A stretch of DNA of 21,573 nt, from positions 7,895 through 29,467 of the forward strand of contig JAIPMN010004202.1 of assembly GCA_020650975.1 (NCBI GenBank). Reading direction: 5' to 3'. Source of the stretch: Apostichopus californicus. Its lineage: Eukaryota; Echinodermata; Holothuroidea; Aspidochirotida; Stichopodidae. The position numbers and the translations under genes were made by a program. The notes beneath the pieces were generated by a model. That model was given only the letters and a program-made list of their open reading frames with translations. It searched no databases and was not told where the DNA came from. Positions 1 through 9,771 of this stretch are shown piece by piece (the first letter of the stretch is position 1; every line of letters begins with the position of its first letter).

Positions 1-46
1 AACCCCCCCCCCCCACCCCCTTCCTCCCCTCCAGAAAAAAAAAAAA
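1..46. repeat. Low-complexity C-tract and A-tract
   Basis: A run of C broken by single A and T bases is followed by a run of A. This is simple-sequence DNA at the window edge. Positions 47-560 after it hold nothing I can recognise. If the minus-strand exon at 567-713 is real, that stretch would be its first intron. Confidence 0.8.
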
Positions 47-566
47 GCTGTGAAGTTTACCTTCATCTACCTATGAATGAACACTTCTTAAGGTTTCACC
101 AAGTTGGGACAATTTCTTTCTATGCTGTATACATAGTACAGTACTTTCTTGTCAAGATGTACGAATACCACGTTTTCATCATCTAGTAAAAGTTAGGAAC
201 TGTTCATGCTGTCAGTATGAGTGCTTTGAAGCACGATATGAGAGTACAGTATAGATTGTTACTAGCATTGGAAATTTGTCCCAGTTGGCTTAATTGTATT
301 TGTATGAATATTATTCATTTCGATATAAATATTAACAAAATACAATCTTATTCTTACTGCTAGCATATCTCTTTCAATTAGTGACTGGTTGTGCATATTA
401 TCCAGTAGGTGCGTGGGGAGGGGTGAAATGGAGGGGAGATTGACCACATGCACTGGATCTAGTACCAAAAAGGCATGCTGGCTGGACATAACTTGCTTTT
501 GGATTTGTAATTCATACACACATGCATACATTATTCACACCAAGAAAAAAAAAATGAAATCCTTAC

Positions 567-713
567 TGCTGCATCTGTTACAAATTTATCTCTGTTTGCA
601 CTGGAAGAGGAAGGCTCAGTTGTTGTGACATTTTGACGTCTTGTCTGCTGTTTCGACGTCAGCCTCAAAGTTTGCTGCAGTCGTCTGGCCGGAGCAGACT
701 TGGAACTGTCCAT
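567..713 (-). CDS. Candidate first coding exon, unknown protein (N-terminus)
   Basis: I do not recognise this protein. Reading leftward from 713, the ATG sits in a strong Kozak context (AAAATGG) and an in-frame TAG lies three codons upstream, so this is the first possible Met. The frame runs 49 codons to a possible splice donor GTAAGG (566-561), leaving the exon in phase 0. Beyond that point the frame enters A/T-rich low-complexity sequence, which looks intronic. The peptide begins MDSSKSAPARRL and is rich in Ser, Thr, Gln and Arg, a disordered basic N-terminus with no membrane segment or signal peptide. Later exons would be at positions below 560 or outside the window, and I could not place them. 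TGACGTCT and CGACGTCA, both CRE-like, lie inside the exon. It could be a chance ORF; the Kozak, upstream stop and donor together are suggestive, not proof. Confidence 0.35.
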
Positions 714-736
714 TTTGATCTAGTAACTTGCCGGGG

Positions 737-747
737 TTATTTATATA
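737..747 (-). promoter_or_regulatory. TATA-like box upstream of the minus-strand ATG
   Basis: On the minus strand the sequence TATATAAATAA starts 34 nt before the ATG at 713. If it acts as a TATA box at the usual 25-30 nt spacing, transcription would start almost at the ATG and give a very short leader. That is a weak point, and a chance A/T match is possible. Confidence 0.25.
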
Positions 748-853
748 TGCTGATGAATGGAAAAAAAATATTAAAAAAAAACATTTATTATATTAGCCAT
801 ACTCAGTATTAATCACTTGCAAATGGATTGGAAGAGTATCTGTTGGAGAGGCT

Positions 854-913
854 GGGGAGAGTGGGGATGATGGGGGTTGGGGGGGGGGGTTGGGGGAGGA
901 GAGAGGGTGGGGG
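854..913 (+). other. G-quadruplex-prone G-tract
   Basis: Seven runs of three or more G (854-857, 863-866, 872-876, 879-889, 892-896, 905-907, 909-913) are separated by short loops. This satisfies the usual G3+ with short-loop pattern several times over. The tract lies about 140-200 bp upstream of the candidate minus-strand ATG at 713, where a promoter element could be. Elsewhere it would be ordinary low-complexity DNA. Confidence 0.7.
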
Positions 914-917
914 CTGT

Positions 918-2070
918 AAGGAACCTTGGTGTATAAATATGGGAGTTAAGCATCAGTTTTAGATGGGTATTACAGGGGACATAAGTTAACCCAAGTTCCA
1001 TCATCTTTGGCTTATAAGACGGAAATTGTTGTGAAGACCACTTCTCATAAACATCTTAGACAAAAGTCCTTTTCAATGGTAAATTGGAAGATACAGTATT
1101 CCTACGAAAGAGTACAGTAGTTAATTACAAATTTTAAAGTCATGTCTGGGAACTGTCACTTTATAAATCTGTGTGTTTATATTGCCACGAGGATCTGAAA
1201 CCTTAGCTTTTACTTTCTCTTTGCTTTCCTTTTCATATTTTCAAGGTAGAATGTTGACAGTGTTGAAATACAATGCCGTTACTAGGCGATGTTATTGTAA
1301 GAGGTACAGTAATGTTATATTTGGCATTTGCAAAACCCATCTCCATTACAGAAAATAAAGATTGTTATGAAGAAAAGAAAGGGGATCTCCCACCATGCCC
1401 TAAATTAACAGAGGGCGCTTTATATCGGTACTATCTAGTTCTACAGTAAGAAACTTGACAAGCTGCAGTCTCTGTAACCACTGGGAATTCCTTGGAGGAA
1501 TCTCTGACAGACACAAGTATCGGCACATTCCCTTATTTTCAAACATAGTATGACATATTCGAGCTAACATATGGTTTTTACCAGTGATCATAACTAGTAC
1601 ATTTTAGCAACGAATGTTGCCCAACAGTCATTTGGCAACTTGACACACGTCTGATCATCAACCAATCAGGGAGCTCTTTGACGTATTCTCAATAACTTCC
1701 GCTAAACTGAGTTAAAGCTTTTTGGGTCAGTAAACATTGTATGAAAGACTCTGAAATAAAGCTGGACGTATACCTGCAAGTCCTTGTTGATCACTAGCCA
1801 TAGTACGTATTAGTTCGTTTGTAATTACTGAAGACGAGATCTTTTGAAACATATTTTTACAACTACAGTAGCACATAGATTGAGATATATACAACTTCTT
1901 TGGAGGTCATGTTAACAGTATAGATCATGTACATAAGGACCCAGAGCCGTATTTAGAGAGTTAGGACCGATATAACAGCACCATCAGTAGCAGCATTGTA
2001 TCCCCATTGAGCTCCATGATGCCGTATTTTAGACTTGATGAAGTATTCAATCTAATGTGCAAAGAAACAC
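918..2070. other. AT-rich stretch, no gene recognised
   Basis: Short ORFs on both strands here look random. I see no transposon ends, RNA gene or splice-bounded exon. The only visible pattern is frequent TACAGTA words (for example near 1093, 1113, 1303 and 1864), discussed as a finding. Confidence 0.5.
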
Positions 2071-2170
2071 TAATTAAAATCTGTGATTGTCAAAATAAAG
2101 AAATGAAATTAAGGGAAAAGTAACTCGAGCAGAAATTTTAGACAATGGAAAATAACAAAGAACGTTATGA

Positions 2171-2246
2171 CTAGAACAGGATTCAAACCAGTGACCTCTG
2201 GGTACATTATCCCAGGGCTCTATCAAATGAGCTATCCAGCCCCTAG
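2171..2246 (-). mobile_element. tRNA-like SINE head
   Basis: On the minus strand this reads as a tRNA-like sequence. An A-box-like TGGATAGCTC segment lies near 2237-2225, a CTGGG/CCCAG anticodon-type stem near 2217-2200, and a B-box GGTTTGAATCC at 2189-2179. The two ends do not pair into a 7-bp acceptor stem, so it is more likely a tRNA-derived SINE head (pol III promoter) than a working tRNA gene. Its A and B boxes differ from those of the SINE at 16798-17022, so it is a second family. The downstream body, to about 2074, is AT-rich and shows no recognised tail. Confidence 0.55.
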
Positions 2247-3000
2247 GTGGTGGCGATCCCTGAATAGTCATTTCTAAACTCTGATATATCCATTTTTTTA
2301 AATCTCTATGACATAGAGTAGACCACTGATTACGGTTGGGTTTGCAATTCTCTTTTAAATCATTAGTTTTCACACACTTACTTTGCTATTTTATGTAAGC
2401 AAATTTATGCAAATTCATGCAATATATTCCTGATGGCAATTTTCCGTGTATCCTGCAGTGTTAATTAACTGGCTCTGATCTGAAGGACGGATGGGTTTGA
2501 GTGAACGTTTATATCAATGTGACCACTTATAATGCAAACTATACTGCTAAAAACAAGTTGTAGCTTAATACAGTCTACATTACCACTATTTATGATAATT
2601 TGTCAACTCCTATTATCTGTTGTAAATTACACTGTATTGTTGATCTAAGAGGGATGGTAGCTGGTACACAATGCTTTCATTGTTATGCAGTATTGACTCT
2701 TTTCACAATACAAATTAGATGCCTGGCATGACCTAAATACTTCAGGCTTTCACACCATGCTTTGTCTCAGTTTATACACTAGGAAAGGTCAACTTTCTGT
2801 TATATAGCATTATATTATGCAGCATGTTCCACAGCTTGATAATGTAGCTACAGTACAGTATGTAATAGCATCTGAACTGTTACCACATTTGTACTGCTCA
2901 CAAGTACAGAAAATACAGTAGTTTCAGTCTTCAATTGTCTTTGTAACAGCCTTTACAGTTTCTCTATATATTACTAAATTGATTGTGATTCGGGGGAATT
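2247..3000. other. AT-rich stretch, nothing recognised
   Basis: No plausible exon, RNA gene or mobile-element end was found. TACAGTA words recur around 2850-2915. Confidence 0.5.
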
Positions 3001-3576
3001 GCACGAGACCGAAGGTCCGCGAGACCAAATTTCCGCGAACCGATGGTCCGCGAGACCGATGGTTTATGGATGGTCCATCGATAGGCGTAACTAGACTTTT
3101 TCATTAGAGTGGCTTCAGAGGGGGTCAAAGAAATTGACAAGGGGGGCAATATTGTTTAAAATAGGGTATCGCTATATCTAATTATTAATTTATATTGTAT
3201 TCTAAAATTTCATTTGGGGCAGCAGGGAGGGGGGAGACTTTTGAGAGCGAGGGCTTTCGCTCCCTGCAACCCCCTCTGGTTACGCCACTGGTGGAGGCCT
3301 AATATCAATGCAAGCCGCCCGGCCCCCTTGTGCAAGTCACTGGTATCCACTATGAACAGAATTAAATAGCTGTAAATTCTTTTTAATTACGCGCTTTATC
3401 AACGTAATATTACCGATCATAATATTTGTCTTACCACTATTATAGGCCTAATAATAGTTTTGGGTCTCGCAGACCTTCGGTTTCGCCGACCTCGGTCTCG
3501 AAGACCTTCGGTGTCGCGGACCTTTTTAATTTCGGTCTCGCGGACCTTCGGTGTCGCGAACCTTCGGTCTCGTGGC
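3001..3576. mobile_element. Element flanked by inverted arrays of a 16-bp unit
   Basis: The right end (about 3462-3576) is a tandem array of a 16-bp unit close to GGTCTCGCGGACCTTC. The left end (3001-3062) carries the same unit in reverse complement, starting GCACGAGACCGAAGG; the right end reads GCCACGAGACCGAAGG on the minus strand. The arrays thus form terminal inverted repeats around about 400 bp of AT-rich DNA. Each unit has an inner GGTC/GACC palindrome. No transposase is encoded, so this is probably a non-autonomous DNA element. The superfamily is unknown and I could not define a target-site duplication. Confidence 0.55.
3080..3290. mobile_element. hAT-like MITE nested in the 16-bp-unit element
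   Basis: The left end reads GGCGTAACTAGAC (3084-3096). The right end, reverse complemented from 3290, reads CAGTGGCGTAACCAGAG. Such CAG-GGCGTAAC ends are typical of hAT-type non-autonomous elements in animal genomes (family knowledge). The outermost left bases have diverged. No matching 8-bp target duplication is visible. The interior has a G-rich patch and no coding capacity. Confidence 0.5.
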
Positions 3577-4190
3577 CTGTAACCTGTGATACATATCTGT
3601 ATGGTAATGTACAATTGCCAATTTTGCAGACTTAACAATTACAGTATGATGGGTATTCCCTGTTATATAAAGATTATTAGTTTCTTAACAGCCATTAACA
3701 ATACTTCAATCCACATTTAATTAAACTGTAATATCCTTAACTGAACTGTTACACAATGAATTCTTAAGCCATTACCGTTTTTTTAAGTATATATGCACAC
3801 ACAAAGTTGTACTGTATGAAACAAACTGGGATAAATTACAATACACCTATACAGTACTAAGTAGTTAGTACTTAGGGGTTAAGTTGTGCATTGTCCTCCT
3901 ACACTGTAGGTATTATTACACAGTCATGACAAAAAGTACAACCCTGACAAAACTAGAGATCTAGAAATGAAACAATTCCATGGACTGTTACCACATATAC
4001 ACTAGATACAAAACATAAGCACGTACTGTTGCTGTACATATATAGAATACACTTACTTTATACTAGTTTGTACAGTTCCTTATCAACACAACATATCATG
4101 TGCTAATACTATAGAAATATGCAGGCTTACTGGCTATAGTCAATGCATGCCCTTGTTCTCACTTTTGGTTTCAATTTGATGAGTATCCTT
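3577..4190. other. AT-rich stretch, nothing recognised
   Basis: No coding, RNA or mobile-element signal was seen beyond further TACAGTA/TACTGTA words (about 3640, 3810, 3850, 4025). Confidence 0.45.
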
Positions 4191-4194
4191 AAAG

Positions 4195-4450
4195 ACCGTT
4201 CCCAAGAACGCGGGCATGCTTCACCCTTGATCGACCTATCGATGGGAGGGTAAATTGCTCCACTCTTTTTCAGCGTGGGGATGGGGCTAGCCCTTGCCCG
4301 CACAGCGGACGTGTATTACTCCAGCACCGCTTAGCTGCATCCGTAGAATATGGTACATATCCACACGTGCTGAGAACCATGGTCAGAATGATAACTAAGG
4401 TTAGGCTAGCTCTCTAGCCAGAGCTGAATCAGGCCCCTAGTGAGAGGTGT
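4195..4450. other. GC-richer unidentified segment
   Basis: This segment is clearly more GC-rich than its surroundings. It contains small perfect hairpins, CGTTC-CCAA-GAACG near 4198 and GGCTAG-CTCT-CTAGCC near 4403. One + frame stays open for about 75 codons without a Met, and a minus frame is also fairly open. I recognise neither peptide. It could be a fragment of a repeat, a structured RNA, or an exon relic. Confidence 0.3.
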
Positions 4451-4767
4451 ATGGGCGGCCGTTTGGGCAAAAAATACAACGATGAAACAAATAAGCAAGT
4501 AAGAAAACTGAGGTAGGGTTACCACAGGTTAGCCCGGGTAAACGTTAGCAAATGTAAATAAACAATTGCCTTGGGGTGTAAAAGTTACGACGGATTTCAT
4601 CAGTTGTGGTTTCCGCCGCTTGCTTATTTCTGTATCGACATGAACTGTGTTGTATCTTCTAAAATTGGTTGTGTATAAAGGACCGATGCAGTGAGAATGA
4701 AGGAATTACGTATATGGTAGGCCATACGGGAAATAATTGCTGATTTAATGTCCGTGCGAATTAAAAT

Positions 4768-5152
4768 TATTACCGGTATTAATTCTATTTAATACCGGCA
4801 TTAATTCTCAGCCAATCATCACGCAGCTTCATATGTCAGTATTAAACAAAATCAAGAACGGTATTAAATCTTATATATATATGCGGACATAAAATGCATT
4901 TATGTCCTTCATAAATACATTATGTGCCCGCAATAAATAAATTATATACCGGTATCAAAAACATAAAAATGAATATATGCCGACATTATATGCTATATAC
5001 CGGTATTTAATAGTATTAACACCGGCATTAAATAGGCCATTCACATAATTTTGAGCTTGTTATATACCGGCATTAAATAAAATTAATACGGGCATTAAAT
5101 AGAATTAATGCCGGCATTAAATAGAATTAATGCCGGCATTAAATACGGCATA
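4768..5152. repeat. Array of near-palindromic CCGG units with inverted ends
   Basis: About 385 bp with repeated cores of the type TTAATGCCGGCATTAA or ATACCGGTAT. At the right end the unit is 22 bp (two units starting near 5104 and 5126) with the linker AAATAGAAT. At the left end (4770-4808) the linker reads ATTCTATTT, the reverse complement, so the ends are in inverted orientation. Each unit is itself a near-perfect palindrome able to form a cruciform. The middle is degenerate and rich in TATA. No coding capacity. Probably a small transposable element with palindromic ends, or a local satellite. Confidence 0.6.
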
Positions 5153-5159
5153 TTTTCCG

Positions 5160-6345
5160 TTTACATTCACTTACACAAGCATTTATAAGTAGATTGGTGG
5201 TTTGTTAAAAAATTGTTCCTTTTCTTTACCAAAATCTAAGAACCCACTTAACGTTATCTTGTATGGGATTGATAGGCTAGTGCGTAGTTTTCATTCATAC
5301 ACAATGTACTATTACGGTTATTTTCTACTATATGTACAAGCAAAACAAATACTAACAATCATTCTTTTCATGACTTTTTTTTTCATATGCATGTTTAAGT
5401 TTTGAACTTTGGCGAGTTACTTGTTTGTCAGGGCTACTCTTTTCGACTATACAATTTTTCATTTTTATGAAGTGTCGACTTCCTTCATATTCAAGCCAAA
5501 CAAATTCTATGCATAATTGACAATTATGGAAATTTCGTGAAAAGGTATATCGTCTTTCTCCGTGTCCTACTGGGGGAAAAAAGTAAAAATTATCGGAATT
5601 TGAGAGGCCGGCGAGTTTTCGTTTTACGTCATTCAGACTATGGTCCGAAATAATAATAAAAAGACAACGAACAATAATGGTGAACGAAAGATATGACGTG
5701 ATACACTTGTAAGATTTCCCGCGATCATCGCTTGGGTTAGCATAAATTTCCCGCCATTTTTAAAGTGTAAGAAATGCATCATATAAACGCTGATTGGGAA
5801 TCCTAATGTACCACATAATCTTACATCTGATCATCAGGGGATATACACAAATACTTGTTCTTCAAATAGTTATGCGTAGGCCTGCCAGGTGAGATGAATG
5901 CATTTTGAGCAAGCATGAATTGATCGAGGAACAAAGGTCGAATGTTCTAGACCTACAAAGCCTAATCGATAAGTCGAACTTTCGTAAAAGCACACCAAAA
6001 TCTCCGACCTATTCGTTCACTACGAATATTGCTGAACTCTGTATTAAAAAATAATAACAGGAAATGTGAAAAATATACATGTTGCTTTGATAACTACTAA
6101 AAAACAGATAGGCTTATTCGCATTCTCGATTACATTTATAGTTTGAGATCGAGTGTAAAGCCCAGCTGAGGCTACAAAGGTTGTGCCACGTTGACCGTAA
6201 GGCGTCTATAGCGTACACGCCATAGCTTCTTTGATGCAATACTAGCAAAATACACTGATAGTGGAATTTCTTGTTGGCAGCTTACCAAGAATTTTTTACA
6301 TGAATGTCAAGTAATATGGAACAGTATAAAACAGGTGAGGACATC
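5160..6345. other. AT-rich stretch, nothing recognised
   Basis: Only short chance ORFs are present. A small hairpin GGCGT/ACGCC occurs near 6202-6222. I see no exon, tRNA or mobile-element ends. Confidence 0.45.
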
Positions 6346-6347
6346 GA

Positions 6348-6381
6348 GCCCAACCAAACCATTTTGGCCCAACCAAACCAT
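6348..6381 (+). repeat. Two 15-bp direct repeats, 19-bp period
   Basis: GCCCAACCAAACCAT occurs at 6348-6362 and again at 6367-6381, immediately before the SINE fragment. It is a short tandem duplication, perhaps part of a SINE body variant or a local slippage event. Confidence 0.7.
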
Positions 6382-6444
6382 GAGGCTTCTTCGCGAGTTC
6401 CTGCTTGCAGGAGGATCTGAAATACACACATACATACATACATT
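6382..6444 (+). mobile_element. SINE 3' fragment, copy 1 (severely 5'-truncated)
   Basis: The segment contains GAGGCTTCTTCGCGAGTTCC followed by the palindrome TCCTGC-TT-GCAGGA, then GGATCT and an ACACATACATAC tail. The same 3' end is seen at 14339, 16798 and 17049. The tRNA head and most of the body are missing, as expected for 5'-truncated SINE copies made by target-primed reverse transcription. Confidence 0.75.
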
Positions 6445-6750
6445 TTGTGCTAGAGGTAACATATTTCTTTTTGGTGAAGTGTACACAAACAGTTTTTTCC
6501 AGAATTTTTAGAACAATTTTACAAACACAAAGTCGGCATATCTGCAAAAATAATCCTATTATTTTTAGGTTTTCCATTTTATTTTGCTTTCAGTTTGGAA
6601 ACTATGAAGGATTATTTTTAACTTGAAGGATTTTTTTTACTTTACCCATCCACAAGTCGTACCACCCACAGTATTGCTTTTCAGAGACGAACAATGCTTT
6701 CCCTGCATGCGCAGTGCATTGACTTTTTCAAAGCTGGTAAACGTCGGCTG

Positions 6751-6769
6751 TATCGGGAAATTCCCGATA
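6751..6769. promoter_or_regulatory. Perfect 19-bp palindrome containing a kappaB-like core
   Basis: TATCGGGAA-A-TTCCCGATA is a perfect inverted repeat around a central A. The core GGGAAATTCCC fits the NF-kappaB/Rel consensus GGGRNNYYCC on both strands. No gene start is recognised nearby, so a regulatory role is inference. Confidence 0.3.
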
Positions 6770-7355
6770 GAAAATGGTACGTACATGTGCGCTGCTTTGA
6801 TGATGTATGCACGTGCCGAAAAGACTCACTTCATAGCTGTCGATCGCTGCTCGTTTATGTATTGATGGAAATTGTGTAACCATAACCTCTGCAAGTTCGT
6901 TTTTTTTTAGCTGTGTCACGGTTTGTTTGCCTACTTATGAAACGTTTCGAAGATTTTCGCCGAGCACGTCGGCATATACAAATACAGTAAATGCCTAATC
7001 CTTTGCCCACACTTGCAATCATTAAACTGGTATTTCAACTAAGTTTTTTTCGACAGTTAATTTTTAATTACAGTCAAAGATATAGGAAAGATATCGGATG
7101 CTGATCACATCGACTGCGCCCTTAAAACTATGCCGTAATTATGAACAGAAGAACAGTGTCAAAAAAGTGATACTGAGAATATGTTTAGTACAAAATAGCG
7201 AAATATTTCCCGCGAACCTGGTTCGGACGTTTCCCAAGCTTTATAACTTCATAACCTTTAGTTTCAATTATCAAAGAATCTTCTTTATACTGTTTAGTAC
7301 TATGGTCTCTGCAGTCAAAGTAAATCCTTGGCGGGCATACCGCGCTATGCAGTGT

Positions 7356-7527
7356 ACCGCTTCTCGGCCTTTTGACTAAGATCATTTGTAGTATACATGT
7401 TCTTCTTCGAGGGGAATGGTTATACACACCTGACTGTTATCACACAGTCACAGTCTCGATGCAAGGGGACTGGGGTTGAGAGCGGATCAGTCGTTTGGTT
7501 TTTCGTGCCCAGGTTCTTTTCTGGGTG
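7356..7527 (+). ncRNA. U2-snRNA-like RNA gene or pseudogene
   Basis: The first ~47 nt closely follow the 5' end of U2 snRNA: ACCGCTTCTCGGCCTTTTG, then ACTAAGATCA, TTTGTAGTA and TGTTCTT. They include the GUAGUA that pairs with the intron branch site. Relative to canonical U2 there is T to C at position 2, G to A at position 20 (which weakens stem-loop I), two changes before GUAGUA, and a small insertion after it. The rest does not match U2 as I know it. It does form a 7-bp hairpin (7431-7437 with 7444-7450), a 6-bp stem (7454-7459 with 7476-7481), a U-rich Sm-like GGTTTTTCG (7497-7505) and a terminal stem CCCAG/CTGGG (7508-7525). The total of about 172 nt is close to U2's ~188. No clear PSE or TATA is seen upstream. 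It may be a variant snRNA, a chimeric retro-copy or a decayed pseudogene. Confidence 0.5.
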
Positions 7528-7535
7528 ACTTTTCT

Positions 7536-9767
7536 TAAAAAGTATGCAGTGTTTCATCTAGGTATACAGTCTGTGACAAGTATAGCTGCACAAAACACGG
7601 TAAATCGGGTAGAACGATGTAGTCCCAAAAGGCTTTATACATGCTAACTGTTATAACAGTATATCAACGGAATAACATACTCTTCTTACATCGAGTGGGT
7701 GGATTTAACATCGGTTCAATAAATGTTTAAGCAGTTTAACTATAACGTTTATTATCGACAAGAGTTATAACTTGTGGCCGTATATGGCACATATATCAGT
7801 TAAAATGTGCAGCTTTTCATATTAAGAGACATATTTTTTTCTTCTACCAAACTTGTTGTGCTGGCCAAGGACAATCGTATATACGTTTGGATGTTCAACT
7901 TGCATGTGAAAGACACCCATGCAAGTTCTTTGAGCATGTTTTAACTCGGGATAGTCATACCCGAATATTTGATCTTATCAATCGCATTCGATCATGTACG
8001 AGATATACGTAAAACCATACAGAAGTATAGGCCTATCAGTCAAAACCGTTCCGCGGAACACCCGTAAACATTTATACATAGCAAGTCACTAGAAAAATAA
8101 TTATCTCATACATGGGGATAGCTTATATCGGTTAATTTTGGGGGTAATTATTCTTGTGCCATCTACCGGTATATACCATGTATATAAATACATTATCCTA
8201 TACTTAACGTGAATGAATTTTTCATAAACAGTTGCGAATAAGTTTGTCTGCTTGTATATAAGTTCCACCCGTCGGTAGCGGCTAACATGTTCGGCGGTAC
8301 CATCAGGAGACATGCAATTTTTATAAGTCTAGCTGAATCATCTAACATCGTTGATTATATTATTAGAACTGAAAATCTGTAGTAAGTGAATTCAATCGTC
8401 ACTATAGTTCATATCAATTGTAACCATCAACGATACTATAATCAATACTGCAAATTATAGTAATGGAATCCTGTATTTGAAGCAAAATCTTCAATAATTG
8501 TTAGGTAAACATCTTCCCTCTCAAAAGCTCACATAAGCAGATGCACTACATTTGGTCATATCATATTGTACGAAAGGGAGTGCTTATGTTACACTTGCAC
8601 CTGTAGAAATAGGAGCAGAAGGCTAAATCTTGATCAAGTTTTTGGGAGGTCATTTGTTTTATTAAGAGGAAATCTGGGTTTTACTTGACAGTCTTCTCTT
8701 TCATCGTATCACTAAACATTGTATTTAATGAATAGAAATCAGAATACAACTGCAAATAGCTATAGTTATCCTATGTCAAATTTATGCGTTAAGTTAACAT
8801 GTAGGCCTACGTCTGGACTCATGAATGATCATAGTTAAATAGTTTTAGCAGGACACTAACAATTGTATTATTTGTAAGCATATTTCTGTAATCAGGGTAT
8901 TAGGAGCAGGGTAGCTCTTATACAGGGAGACAGGAAGTTAATATACCAGCAACTAGTTCTGCTTCCATGCAGGTACCAGCGGATAAATAGTATCCTCATC
9001 AGCGGTAATGGGATAACTGAATGACACTTGGCTTGCGCCTTGGTAAGATGGCGGCATGTATAAGCACCCTTCAAAAATTAGACGCGATGAGCTTTGCTGC
9101 ACTACATATACATACTTCAGTATGATTACAAAGAATATAGTCTCATAGAATGTTTGAAGCACACAATTCTTATTCTTCAAGCAGGATGTTGTTTTAAAAA
9201 ATATTGAGAAAGTCAATGATCTCAAGAAGAGAAATTTATGGAAATTATAAGTGATTATTGACAAAGGTCAAAAAGTGTGTTTCACAATGCATAGAAAGAT
9301 GACGTACATCGAAAATTTAAAAGGTTATGTTAATAATTGTGTAATTCAGAACAGGAAAGAAAAAGTTAAAATTAACAGCGCAAGAATTATATTTATTCAT
9401 GATCGAACAAATGGAAACAAATGATCATTTTTTCATGAATTATTTACCAAAATATAAACAAATATGTTATTGATGTAAATAATTTTACAACAGTAACAAG
9501 ATATGTGGCTTTACAAATGGTGTAATAATTAATTATGATAAATTCATGTCAGAAATGTTTTGTTATTTTTCTTATAAAATAAAATATACCGGTATAATAC
9601 AAGGTGGAAAATTCTTCTTGAAAGACTCTTTTATAGCTATCAGTGAAGGTACCATATCTTGAGTTGTATGACTGGTTATGTACATTTGAATTGTATTCGA
9701 TGCACACTGAATCGTATAAGCATTTCAGCATCGATATGCTAATTCCGGTACAAAAGCACGGCAATGG
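7536..9767. other. Long AT-rich stretch without a recognised gene
   Basis: Only short, unremarkable ORFs occur here on either strand. The one clear structure is a perfect 10-bp hairpin, listed separately. An AAGATGGCGGC word (YY1-like) lies near 9046. I see no transposon ends or splice-bounded exons. Confidence 0.4.
7897..7927. other. Perfect 10-bp stem, 11-nt loop hairpin
   Basis: AACTTGCATG (7897-7906) and CATGCAAGTT (7918-7927) are exact reverse complements separated by 11 nt. It could form a small RNA or DNA hairpin. It is too short for a typical miRNA precursor and has no extended pairing outside the stem. Confidence 0.5.
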
Positions 9768-9771
9768 TTAA

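Noticed and set aside
6623-6919. Overlapping ORFs of 60-80 codons in three frames around the 6751 palindrome
   Set aside because: Three overlapping frames cannot all be real, none has a recognisable domain, and no splice or promoter support was seen.
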